Under the pieces are notes generated by a model that worked only from the letters and a program-made list of their open reading frames with translations, did not search any database and had not been told where the DNA came from. This document shows positions 18,223 through 27,920 of a stretch of 54,271 nucleotides of DNA, piece after piece. The number at the start of each line of letters is the position of its first letter. Positions within the stretch are counted from its first letter, which is position 1. The stretch comes from Thiobacillus sp. UBA2597 (GTDB lineage: Bacteria; Pseudomonadota; Gammaproteobacteria; Burkholderiales; Thiobacillaceae), in contig DDKN01000001.1 of the NCBI GenBank assembly GCA_002339725.1, positions 64,646-118,916 on the forward strand, given 5' to 3'. The position numbers were made by a program, and so were the translations under genes.

Positions 18223-19647
18223 TTATCGGGTGGCTTCCTGGCGCTCGAGCTGGGCCTGCAATTGGCGCAGCCGCGCCTCGGCCATGGAGAGCCGATAGAA
18301 GTTACGGTCACCGCTTTTCAGGGCCAGTTGCAGCTGATCCACCGCCGCCCGGTATTCGTCGCGGCGCGCATAGGCCTCGGCCAGGGCCATGTGGGATTCC
18401 ATGGGGCGTTTGAGCGCCTGATAGGCCTGGGCCTGCAATTCATAGAGTCGGGCATCGTCCGGGTAGAGCAGCAACTGCTGGCGCAGCAGGTCCAGGGCGG
18501 ATTCGGCCTGCCCCTGTCGCAACAACCCGCTGGCATAGGCGTAGATCAGCGGTTTGGCATCCGGATTGGCCGCCAGCCCCTTGCGCAGCAGGCCGAGCGC
18601 CTCGGCCGCCCGGCCCCGGGCAAAAGCCACCTCGGCGGCAAGGTTCAGCACGATGGGCGACTGCCCCAGCTTGCGCGGCATGGCCTGCAGTTCGGCCGCG
18701 GCGCGCTCGGCCTGATTGCTCCGGAGCAGGGCCAGCGCCAGGCCATAGCGCCGTACCGCCTCCTCCTGTTCGTCCTGGAAGCTTTGGCTGGCGAAGCGCT
18801 TGACCGCCTCGTTCGCCTCGCCCTGCCTGGCCTGGATCTTGGTGCGCAACAGACGGTATTCGAGCGAATCCGGCACCTGCTGGTAGGGCAGACCCTGCAA
18901 GCGGTGCTGCATGTCGGCGATGCGTTCGAAGTTGAGCGGATGGGTGCGCAGATAGGACGGCGCATTGTTTTCGTAGAACCGGGTCTGGGTCTGCAGGCGC
19001 TCGAAGAAGGTCGCCATGCCCGACGGATCGAGCCCGGAGCGGCTCAGGGTCTGAAAGCCGACCCGGTCCGCCTCGCGCTCGTGCTCGCGGGTGAAATCGA
19101 GCTGGGTCTGCACGCTGTAGGCCTGGGCCGAGGCGATCGCCGCCTGGCTCACCTGGCTGTTGGAGCGGGCGGCCAGGATGGCCACGGCCAGCGCCGCGAG
19201 CGTGGGCAGCAAGGCGTTGTTCTGGACCGAGACGATGCGGGCGATGTGATTCTGGGTGACATGGGCGATTTCGTGGGCGAGCACCCCCGCCAGTTCCGAC
19301 TCGCTGCGGGTGGCGGCGATCAGGCCGGTGTGCACGCCGATATAACCGCCGGGCAGGGCGAAGGCGTTGATCGAGGCGTCGCGCACCACGAAGAACTCGA
19401 AGCGCCGGCCCGGGTCTTCGCTGGCGGCGGCCAGGCGGTTGCCCAGGGCGTTGAGATATTCGCTCAGTTCGGGGTCGTCCAGATAATCCCGGTCGGCCCG
19501 GATCTGACGCATGATCTCGCGTCCGAGCCTGGCTTCCTGGGCAGCGGTGAAGCCGGTGCGGGCGGATTCACCCAGATCGGGCAGCTCGGCCGCCTGCACG
19601 GGATAGGTCAACAAAAGCGCAACAGCAATGGCGCGGAGAGATCGCAT
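18223..19647 (-). CDS. M48 metalloprotease with TPR repeats (BepA-like)
   Basis: A 474-residue periplasmic protein with a signal peptide (residues 1-20), an M48 zinc protease domain (HEIAH at 125-129, third ligand in the later helix EREADRVGF) and a C-terminal half of TPR-like repeats. This is the layout of BepA/YfgC, which degrades misassembled LptD and helps outer-membrane protein assembly. It lies downstream of and on the same strand as nothing closely related, and only 41 bp from the divergent moaC. Sequence and length fit the family well. Confidence 0.93.
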   Translation of the reverse strand: MRSLRAIAVALLLTYPVQAAELPDLGESARTGFTAAQEARLGREIMRQIRADRDYLDDPELSEYLNALGNRLAAASEDPGRRFEFFVVRDASINAFALPGGYIGVHTGLIAATRSESELAGVLAHEIAHVTQNHIARIVSVQNNALLPTLAALAVAILAARSNSQVSQAAIASAQAYSVQTQLDFTREHEREADRVGFQTLSRSGLDPSGMATFFERLQTQTRFYENNAPSYLRTHPLNFERIADMQHRLQGLPYQQVPDSLEYRLLRTKIQARQGEANEAVKRFASQSFQDEQEEAVRRYGLALALLRSNQAERAAAELQAMPRKLGQSPIVLNLAAEVAFARGRAAEALGLLRKGLAANPDAKPLIYAYASGLLRQGQAESALDLLRQQLLLYPDDARLYELQAQAYQALKRPMESHMALAEAYARRDEYRAAVDQLQLALKSGDRNFYRLSMAEARLRQLQAQLERQEATR

Positions 19648-19688
19648 GGGCCTATGATAACGGCCTTGTACCCGAGTTCCCCATCTCC

Positions 19689-20165
19689 ATGAGCGATTTC
19701 ACCCATTTCGACAGCGCAGGCCACGCCCACATGGTGGATGTCGGCGCCAAGGCCGAGACCGAGCGCTCGGCCACCGCCGGCGGCCGCATCGTGATGCAAC
19801 CGCAGACCCTGGCCCTGATCTGCGCCGGCGACGCCAAGAAGGGCGACGTCCTTGGCGTCGCCCGTCTGGCCGGTATCATGGCGGCCAAGCGCACGGGCGA
19901 TTTGATCCCCCTCTGCCATCCGATCGCCTTGACCCGGGTTGCGGTGGCGTTCGAGATCGACCAGGCCGGGCACGCCATCGACTGCCGGGCCACGGCCGAG
20001 ACGGTGGGCCGCACCGGGGTCGAGATGGAGGCGCTCACCGCCGCCAGCGTGGCCCTGCTCACCATCTACGACATGTGCAAGGCGGTCGACCGCGGCATGG
20101 TGATCGAACAGGTACGGCTTCTGGAAAAACGCGGCGGCAAGTCCGGCCACTGGCAGGCAAGGTGA
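19689..20165 (+). CDS. moaC: MoaC, cyclic pyranopterin monophosphate synthase
   Basis: A 158-residue enzyme of molybdenum cofactor synthesis that, after MoaA, forms cyclic pyranopterin monophosphate. The family motifs are present: MVDVGAKAETERSATA at the N-terminus, LCHP (75-78), TGVEMEALTAAS, and DMCKAVDRGM near the C-terminus. It is alone here rather than beside other moa genes, but the window also carries molybdate uptake. The TGA overlaps a possible GTG start of the next gene. Confidence 0.97.
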   Translation: MSDFTHFDSAGHAHMVDVGAKAETERSATAGGRIVMQPQTLALICAGDAKKGDVLGVARLAGIMAAKRTGDLIPLCHPIALTRVAVAFEIDQAGHAIDCRATAETVGRTGVEMEALTAASVALLTIYDMCKAVDRGMVIEQVRLLEKRGGKSGHWQAR

Positions 20166-20176
20166 AGACTCCCGAC

Positions 20177-21034
20177 ATGATGAACGAAAGCCTCACCCTC
20201 CCCCCCTTTGTCCATGACCTGGATGTCCAGGCGTTGCGCGCCCTGCAGGCCGAGGCGGCGCAGGCCTGCCAGCGCGCCGTGTTCTTTCACGACACGCTGA
20301 AGGACGGCAGCGCCGGGCCTGAACTGGCGGTGATCCCGCCCGGGGTGTTCGAGATGGGCGCGCCCGAGCCGGAGCGCCGCTTCGGCGAGCTGCCGCTGCA
20401 CCATGTCCGCATCGAGCGGCCTTACGCGCTCGGCCGCTATACCGTCACCGCCGAGGAATTCCAACGCTTCGAGGAGGCCTGCGGCTTCTTCTGGCAGGAG
20501 CATCTGCTGCGCGCCGAGGGCCGTCAGCCGGTGATCAACATCGACCTGGCCACCGCTCAGGAATACCTGAATTGGCTCTCGCTCGAGACCGGGCAGCATT
20601 ACCGGCTGCCAACCGAGGCCGAGTGGGAATATGCCGCCCGGGCCGGCAGCCGCAGCGCCTACTGTTTCGGCGCGCATCTCACCTGCAGCGAGGCCAATGT
20701 CGCCTCCTTCGCCCCGCCGCAAAAAGCGGTATCGGGCTGGCGCCGCTTCCTGCCTTTCTGCGTGCCATTCAATCGCGCGGTCGAAGTCGGCAGCTACCCG
20801 CCCAACCTCTGGGGGCTGTTCGAGGTGCACGGCAATGTCTGGGAATTCACCTCGGATCGCTGGACCGGACCGATCGATGCCTTGAGCCGCAAGCCGGCCC
20901 AGGGCGACTGGCGCGTGAGCAAGGGTGGCTCCTGGTTCGAAGGCGCGCTCGAGGCGCGTGCCGCGGCGCGCAAGGCGCGTTTTCACCACGAACTCGACGT
21001 CAACCTCGGACTGCGCGTGCTGCGCGAGTTGTGA
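20177..21034 (+). CDS. SUMF1/formylglycine-generating-enzyme-like protein, no catalytic Cys
   Basis: A protein of about 285 residues with a SUMF1 (FGE-sulfatase) fold. Visible parts are VIPPGVFEMGAPE, RLPTEAEWEYAARAGS, VHGNVWEFTSDRW and the C-terminal KGGSWFEGALEARAAARKAR. True formylglycine-generating enzymes have two catalytic Cys in the stretch after GGSW; here that stretch has none, so sulfatase activation is unlikely. No DinB-like EgtB domain is present. ATG 20177 is chosen; GTG 20162 (overlapping moaC) and ATG 20180 are alternatives. The function is unknown, possibly a structural or ligand-binding relative. Confidence 0.82.
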   Translation: MMNESLTLPPFVHDLDVQALRALQAEAAQACQRAVFFHDTLKDGSAGPELAVIPPGVFEMGAPEPERRFGELPLHHVRIERPYALGRYTVTAEEFQRFEEACGFFWQEHLLRAEGRQPVINIDLATAQEYLNWLSLETGQHYRLPTEAEWEYAARAGSRSAYCFGAHLTCSEANVASFAPPQKAVSGWRRFLPFCVPFNRAVEVGSYPPNLWGLFEVHGNVWEFTSDRWTGPIDALSRKPAQGDWRVSKGGSWFEGALEARAAARKARFHHELDVNLGLRVLREL

Positions 21035-21052
21035 GCGTCGTGCGTGCCAAAA

Positions 21053-21077
21053 AAAACGGGGGCCAAGCCCCCGTTTT
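21053..21077. terminator. Bidirectional terminator
   Basis: AAAACGGGGG pairs with CCCCCGTTTT across a short CCAAG-containing loop, flanked by A-tract and T-tract. It lies between two convergent genes and can end both transcripts. Confidence 0.85.
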
Positions 21078-21097
21078 CATGTTGGCCGGGCCTTGGC

Positions 21098-21694
21098 TCA
21101 GAACGGCAGGCCGTGCGCGTGCGCCGTCATGCCGAGCAGCATGGGAATCGACAGCATGGTGTTGGTGCGCGAGGCCAGGAACGCGATGCGTTTCGCCTTG
21201 GCCTTTTCCTCGTCGCTGGCGGACACGATGCCCAAGACCTTCTTCTGATTCGGCCAGATCAGCACCCAGACATTGAACAGCATGATGGTACCGAGCCAGG
21301 CACCGATGCCGATGGCGTAGACCGAAGGGTTGGCCAGGGTGAAGGCATCCTGGAGGATGCCCATGTGCCCCAAAGCGCCGGCGCCCGACAGCCAGGTCAG
21401 CACGGCGGCCCAACGGAACCAGAACAGGGCGCGCGGCGCGACGTACTTGTTGATCGCGGCCGGGCCGGGGTTGCCGTCGGCGGTGGCGGCGGCCACGGCC
21501 GGCACCTGCACGGCGTTGAAGTAGTAGAGCAGCCCGATCCAGGCGATGCCCACCACAACATGGAACCAGACCGCGATTTCCAGCGGGTTGATCGCGCGCG
21601 CCGTGCCTTCGGGCATGGGCGCGATGAAGGTCAGGATGACGGCCAGCAGGATGCCGGCGATCACGGTACCGCCACGGGTTTCCAAGGGATTCAT
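21098..21694 (-). CDS. PuuD-like (urate oxidase N-terminal domain) membrane protein
   Basis: A 198-residue integral membrane protein with about five helices. The segments IAVWFHVVVGIAWIGLLYYFN and PRALFWFRWAAVLTWLSG resemble the membrane domain of bacterial PuuD. Full-length PuuD carries a C-terminal cytochrome c domain, which is absent here. The conserved His in WFHVVVGIAW could be a heme ligand by analogy. Start: ATG 21694 with GAGGAG upstream; the frame is open further but lacks coding character. There are no purine-degradation genes nearby, so urate is not a supported substrate. Confidence 0.75.
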   Translation of the reverse strand: MNPLETRGGTVIAGILLAVILTFIAPMPEGTARAINPLEIAVWFHVVVGIAWIGLLYYFNAVQVPAVAAATADGNPGPAAINKYVAPRALFWFRWAAVLTWLSGAGALGHMGILQDAFTLANPSVYAIGIGAWLGTIMLFNVWVLIWPNQKKVLGIVSASDEEKAKAKRIAFLASRTNTMLSIPMLLGMTAHAHGLPF

Positions 21695-21807
21695 CGATTC
21701 ATTCTCCTCATCGTCAGGTTGTATTGGTATTGCAGGTACAACAAAAAGCGATGCCCGCACGGGGCGGGCACCAGTTTAGCGGTTCTGCGTCGGTTGCGTA
21801 ATTTGGC

Positions 21808-22140
21808 TCACACGCAGCCGGTCGGCTTCGGTGTCCCGGCATAGCGGCCGGCCTGCTTGGCCGGGCCGAAGGGGAACAGGTCGAACAGGAACTTCTTGTC
21901 GCCCCACTCGGGACCGAATTCCTCCTTCAGCGCCTTTTGCAGAATGCGCAGATTGGGCGCGGTACCGTACTCGTTGAAGTAGTCGCGCATGTAATGAATG
22001 ATCTTCCAGTGGTTCTCACCCAGCTCCAGCTTGTCCTGGGCGGCGAGATAGCTCGCCACGTCCTCGGACCAGTCGGACAGGTTGACCAGATAGCCTTCGG
22101 GGTCGGTCTCGACCACTTTGCCGTTGATTTCGATTTCCAT
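21808..22140 (-). CDS. TusE/DsrC-family sulfur relay protein with one C-terminal Cys
   Basis: A 110-residue DsrC/TusE fold protein. The body (DPEGYLVNLSDWSEDVASYLA, then HWKIIHYMRDYF) and the C-terminal arm (KPTGCV) are typical. The last Cys is residue 109, the position of the penultimate Cys that carries sulfur. The second DsrC Cys, eleven residues earlier, is Gly98 here. This makes it TusE-like or a DsrC-related regulator rather than a classical two-Cys DsrC of the reverse Dsr pathway. No dsrAB or tusBCD genes are in the window. ATG 22140 has an AGAGGA site, and a near-consensus promoter lies upstream. Confidence 0.9.
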   Translation of the reverse strand: MEIEINGKVVETDPEGYLVNLSDWSEDVASYLAAQDKLELGENHWKIIHYMRDYFNEYGTAPNLRILQKALKEEFGPEWGDKKFLFDLFPFGPAKQAGRYAGTPKPTGCV

Positions 22141-22204
22141 CTTGATACGTCCTCTCTTCACAATCGATGAATCACCCAGGCCCGATCGGGCTGAAGTTAA
22201 ACAC

Positions 22205-22233
22205 ATTCTATAAAACCCGACTTGCTTTGTCAA
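22205..22233 (-). promoter_or_regulatory. Sigma-70 promoter for the TusE/DsrC-like gene
   Basis: On the minus strand, a perfect -35 TTGACA (22233-22228), a 17-bp spacer and -10 TAGAAT (22210-22205) lie about 65 bp upstream of the ATG. Five of six bases match in the -10 box. This is one of the best promoter matches in the window and suggests strong constitutive expression. Confidence 0.75.
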
Positions 22234-22266
22234 CTATTCAGCGCAACAGGAATGCTAGGCTGAGCC

Positions 22267-23466
22267 ATGCATGACCGCCGCCTGATCTACCTCGCCAGTT
22301 TCCTGCGCGCCTGCGCCACCGGCCTGATCGGCGTGCTGCTCGGCCTGTATCTCGCCCGCCTGGCCTTCAGCCCGGCCGAGATCGGCCTGACCGTGAGCGC
22401 CGGCCTGGCCGGTGCTACCCTGGCCGTGCTCCTGGTCGGCCTCAAGGCCGACCGCTGGGGGCGGCGCCGGACCCTCATGCTGCTGGCCTGGCTTTCGGTG
22501 GCCGGCGGCCTGGGCGCCCTGGTGTTCTCCGATCTCGCGGCGATCCTGCTCGCCGCCTTCGTCGGCATGCTCAACGGCCAGGGGCGCGACCGGGGCGCCA
22601 GCCTGGTGCTGGAACAGGCCATCCTGCCCACCACCGCGACCGATGCCGAACGCACCCGCGTCTTCGCCTGGTACAACGTGCTGCAGGATGCCGGCCATGC
22701 CCTGGGCAGCGGGCTGGCCGCGCTGCCGGCCTGGCTGACTGGCTGGGGCGGTCTATCCGAGCTGGCCGCCTTCCAGCTGGCCCTGGGCCTGTATGGGGTG
22801 CTGTTCATCGCCCAGGCCCTGCTCTTTGCCCGCCTGAGCCCGCGCATCGAGCGGGCCGGGCCGGATAAGCCGGCCCCGCTTTCGCCCGACAGCCGGCGCC
22901 GGCTGGGCCGGATCAGCGCCCTGTTCGCGCTCGACGCCTTGGCCGGCGGCTTTCTCGGCACCGCCCTGATCGCCTATTTCTTCCATGCCCGCTTCGGCGT
23001 CGATGCCCAGACCATCGCCGCCCTCTTCGTCGCGGCCCGCCTGCTCAACGCCGCCTCGCACCTGGGCGCGGCCTGGCTGGCCCGGCGCATCGGCCTGGTG
23101 AACACCATGGTCTTCACCCACATGCCCTCCAGCCTGCTCCTGATGACCGTGGCGATCGCCCCCGATTTCACCACCGCGGCGCTGCTGTTTCTGTTGCGTG
23201 AGGGTCTGGTCGAGATGGACGTGCCGACCCGGCAGTCCTACGTCATGGCGATCATCCGGCCCGAGGAGCGCACCTTCGCCGCCAGCCTCACCCATCTGGT
23301 GCGCCTGGGCGGCTGGGCGCTCGCCCCCGCCTTCGCCGGCCTGCTGATGCAGGGCCTGAGTTTGGGCACGCCACTTGTCGTGGGCGCCGCCATGAAGATC
23401 GGCTACGACGGCCTGCTCTGGGCGGGCTTTCGCCGAATCCGGCCGCCGGAGGAGATTAATAGTTAA
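22267..23466 (+). CDS. MFS transporter
   Basis: A 399-residue major facilitator with about twelve helices and the inter-helix signature GLKADRWGRRRTLMLLAWLS. A second-half basic loop (AAWLARRIGLVNTMVFTHMPS) is also present. It is divergent from the TusE/DsrC-like gene. The last codons overlap the candidate IscR-type site that precedes sodB. No substrate can be assigned; the absence of neighbours with a shared pathway gives no hint. Confidence 0.87.
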   Translation: MHDRRLIYLASFLRACATGLIGVLLGLYLARLAFSPAEIGLTVSAGLAGATLAVLLVGLKADRWGRRRTLMLLAWLSVAGGLGALVFSDLAAILLAAFVGMLNGQGRDRGASLVLEQAILPTTATDAERTRVFAWYNVLQDAGHALGSGLAALPAWLTGWGGLSELAAFQLALGLYGVLFIAQALLFARLSPRIERAGPDKPAPLSPDSRRRLGRISALFALDALAGGFLGTALIAYFFHARFGVDAQTIAALFVAARLLNAASHLGAAWLARRIGLVNTMVFTHMPSSLLLMTVAIAPDFTTAALLFLLREGLVEMDVPTRQSYVMAIIRPEERTFAASLTHLVRLGGWALAPAFAGLLMQGLSLGTPLVVGAAMKIGYDGLLWAGFRRIRPPEEINS

Positions 23467-23483
23467 GAATATTAGTCAAGTAT
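23459..23483 (+). promoter_or_regulatory. Candidate IscR/Rrf2-type operator upstream of sodB
   Basis: A 25-bp site whose right half TAGTCAAGTAT fits the known type-1 IscR consensus perfectly and whose left half ATAGTTAAGAATAT fits at 11 of 14 positions (my hand comparison to the consensus as remembered). It overlaps the first base of the sodB -35 box and the stop codon of the upstream MFS gene, a position compatible with control by an Fe-S-sensing Rrf2 regulator. Confidence 0.5.
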
Positions 23484-23511
23484 TGTTCTCTTATCGACCA
23501 AACTTTAGAAT
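23483..23511 (+). promoter_or_regulatory. sodB promoter
   Basis: TTGTTC (23483-23488), a 17-bp spacer and TAGAAT (23506-23511) lie about 38 bp upstream of the sodB start. The hexamers and spacing fit sigma-70. Confidence 0.65.
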
Positions 23512-23548
23512 AGGTCTCGTTTTTTCGACCCTGTCCTGGAGAAGCCAC

Positions 23549-24136
23549 ATGGAACACCAACTGCCTCCCCTGCCCTATGCCATGGACGCCCTGGCCCCGC
23601 ACATGTCCAAGGAAACCTTCGAGTACCACTACGCCAAGCACCACCAGGCCTATGTGACCAACCTGAACAACCTGATCAAGGGCACCGAGTTCGAGAACAA
23701 GTCGCTGGAAGACATCGTCAAGACCGCGCCCGCCGGCGGCATTTTCAACAACGCCGCCCAGGTCTGGAACCACACCTTCTTCTGGAACTCGATGAAGCCC
23801 AACGGCGGCGGCGCCCCCACCGGTGCCCTGCTCGAGGCCATCAACAAGAAGTGGGGCTCGTTCGACGAGTTCAAGAAGGCCTTCCAGGCTTCCGCCGTGG
23901 GCAACTTCGGCTCGGGCTGGACCTGGCTGGTGAAGAAGGCCGACGGCTCGGTCGACATCGTCAACACCAGCAACGCCGGCTGCCCCCTGACCAGCGGCGA
24001 CAAGGCCCTGCTGACCGTCGACGTCTGGGAGCACGCCTACTACATCGACTACCGCAACCTGCGGCCCAAGTTCGTCGAGACCTTCCTCAACCATCTGGCC
24101 AATTGGGACTTCGCCGCCAAGAACTTCGCCGCCTGA
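23549..24136 (+). CDS. sodB: Superoxide dismutase, Fe type
   Basis: A 195-residue Fe/Mn superoxide dismutase that converts superoxide to oxygen and peroxide in the cytoplasm. Metal ligands sit in the usual motifs: the first His in FEYHYAKHH, the second in AQVWNHTFFWNSM, and Asp and His in TVDVWEHAYYIDY. The WNHTFFW block and the overall style match the iron class. ATG 23549 is preceded by TGGAGA. A strong terminator follows, so it is a single-gene unit. Confidence 0.97.
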   Translation: MEHQLPPLPYAMDALAPHMSKETFEYHYAKHHQAYVTNLNNLIKGTEFENKSLEDIVKTAPAGGIFNNAAQVWNHTFFWNSMKPNGGGAPTGALLEAINKKWGSFDEFKKAFQASAVGNFGSGWTWLVKKADGSVDIVNTSNAGCPLTSGDKALLTVDVWEHAYYIDYRNLRPKFVETFLNHLANWDFAAKNFAA

Positions 24137-24160
24137 GCACCGTCTTACGGCAAACAAAAA

Positions 24161-24185
24161 AGGCCCGGGCAACCGGGCCTTTTTG
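24161..24185 (+). terminator. sodB terminator
   Basis: AGGCCCGG pairs with CCGGGCCT (8 bp) across a GCAA tetraloop and is followed by TTTTT. An upstream A-run would let it work on the minus strand as well. Confidence 0.92.
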
Positions 24186-24210
24186 CATCCGAGTCAGCCA
24201 GAATAGCGTC

Positions 24211-26403
<2,193 letters not shown>

Positions 26404-26427
26404 ATCAGGCCGGGCAGCCGGCCTGCC

Positions 26428-26718
26428 TCATTCCCCCCGGCCTGCCTGGCCTGGGTTGTTGCCCCGGCTGCTATGCAGCTTGAGCCACAGCACCACCGAG
26501 GCCAGGCACAGCGTGATGCCGTTGGCCACGATCACCGGCAGGCTGCCGATGGCCAGACCATAGAGCAGCCAGCAGGCCACGCCCAGGGTGAACAGCAGAT
26601 ACATGGGCAGCGAGATGCCGGAGAGATCGCGCGTGCGCCAGGATTTCCAGGCCTGCGGCACGAAGGCCGCGGTGGTGAGAATGGCGGCGGGATAGCCGAT
26701 CAGTTCCGCGAGGGCCAT
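26428..26718 (-). CDS. SemiSWEET/PQ-loop transporter
   Basis: A 96-residue membrane protein with three helices and the PQ-loop motif (LTTAAFVPQAWKSWRTRDLSGISLPMY). SemiSWEETs work as dimers; some carry sugars. ATG 26718 shares a base with the stop of purU (TGATG), so it is translated with purU, although no functional link between the two is known. The frame upstream of the ATG belongs to purU on a different register. Confidence 0.88.
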   Translation of the reverse strand: MALAELIGYPAAILTTAAFVPQAWKSWRTRDLSGISLPMYLLFTLGVACWLLYGLAIGSLPVIVANGITLCLASVVLWLKLHSSRGNNPGQAGRGE

Positions 26719-27572
26719 CAGTCGAACACCACCGTCTTGTTGCCGTAGACCAGGATGCGGTTGTCGATGTGCCACTTCACGGCGCGCGACAGCACCACCT
26801 TTTCCAGATCGGCCCCCTTCTGCATCAGGTCATCCAGGTCGTCGCGGTGGGAGATGCGGGTGACGTCCTGCTCGATGATCGGGCCGTCGTCCAGCACCTC
26901 GGTCACATAGTGGCTGGTCGCGCCGATCAGTTTCACCCCCCGCTCATAGGCCCGCTGGTAAGGCCTGGCGCCGTGGAAGGCGGGCAGGAAGGAATGGTGG
27001 ATGTTGATGATGCGATTGGGCCAGCGCCGGATGAATTCGGGCGACAGCACCTGCATGTAGCGGGCCAGCACCACGAAGTCGATTTCATGCTGCTCCAGCA
27101 GGGCCTGCTGCCGCGCCTCGGCCGCGGGCTTGGTCTCCTGGCTCACGGGAATGTGCTCGAACGGCAGCCGGTAGGCCTCGGCCAGCCAGTGGGTGTCCGG
27201 ATGGTTGCTGACGATGAGCGGAATCTCGCAATACAGCTCGCCGGCCTGCCAGCGATAGAGCAGATCGGCCAGGCAGTGATCGTAGCGGGAGACGAAAACG
27301 GCCAGACGCGGCTTCACGCTGGACAGGGCAAGCCGCCACTGCATGCGGTATTCGGCCGCGACCGGTTCGAAGGCGGCAGCGAACTGGCGCAGGTCCAGGT
27401 CGAAACCGGCCAGGTCCCATTCCACCCGCATCAGGAACAGCCCCGCCTCGCGGTCCTGATGCTGGTCGGCATGCAGGATGTTGGCATTGTGCCGGTAGAG
27501 GAAATTGGCGATGGCCGCAACCAGCCCCTTGCGGTCGGGGCAGACGATCAACAGGACAGCGGTATTGCGCAT
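26718..27572 (-). CDS. purU: PurU, formyltetrahydrofolate deformylase
   Basis: A 284-residue enzyme that hydrolyses 10-formyl-THF to formate and THF. The N-terminal ACT domain starts VLLIVCPDRKGLVAAIANFLYRHNANILHADQHQD. The C-terminal formyltransferase-like domain carries the Asn-His-Asp active-site pattern: N and H within RIINIHHSFLPAFHGARPY and D in VTEVLDDGPIIEQDV. ATG 27572 fits family length; an upstream extension lacks support. It is coupled to the SemiSWEET gene. Confidence 0.96.
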   Translation of the reverse strand: MRNTAVLLIVCPDRKGLVAAIANFLYRHNANILHADQHQDREAGLFLMRVEWDLAGFDLDLRQFAAAFEPVAAEYRMQWRLALSSVKPRLAVFVSRYDHCLADLLYRWQAGELYCEIPLIVSNHPDTHWLAEAYRLPFEHIPVSQETKPAAEARQQALLEQHEIDFVVLARYMQVLSPEFIRRWPNRIINIHHSFLPAFHGARPYQRAYERGVKLIGATSHYVTEVLDDGPIIEQDVTRISHRDDLDDLMQKGADLEKVVLSRAVKWHIDNRILVYGNKTVVFD

Positions 27573-27745
27573 GAGGCTTGGAGCTTGCAGGTGCCGGAAA
27601 AAGCCAGCATGATACCGGCAAACCGCCCCGAAGCCGGGATTCAAGCCCCGCGCGTCGTGGCCGATAACAATCGGTCAGCCTGCTGGCCGACCAACAAGAC
27701 CAAGAAGTGGGCCGCCGTCGAGCAATTGAGAGGAAGAAAACTGCC

Positions 27746-27919
27746 ATGACGAGGCCATCTCACGATTCCATGGGACTTACCGCCCGCTGCCCGGGCGTTA
27801 TGCAGCGTTGGGCCAGCCGCGGCCTGCTCGCCGCCTGGCTGCTTTACAGCGCCGGCGCACTCGGCTGGTTCCTCGCCCAGGATCCCCTGCTTTCCCTTTA
27901 TGTCTGCGGAGCACGCTGA
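27746..27919 (+). CDS. 57-residue single-helix membrane protein upstream of chemoreceptor
   Basis: A small ORF preceded by a good ribosome binding site (GAGAGGAAG, about 9 bases upstream of ATG). It has a basic N-terminus and one hydrophobic helix (GLLAAWLLYSAGALGWFLA). The stop ends one base before the ATG of the chemoreceptor gene, so the two are probably translated together. I do not recognise a family. It could be a real accessory protein or a leader that sets translation of the receptor. Confidence 0.5.
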   Translation: MTRPSHDSMGLTARCPGVMQRWASRGLLAAWLLYSAGALGWFLAQDPLLSLYVCGAR

Positions 27920-27920
27920 A

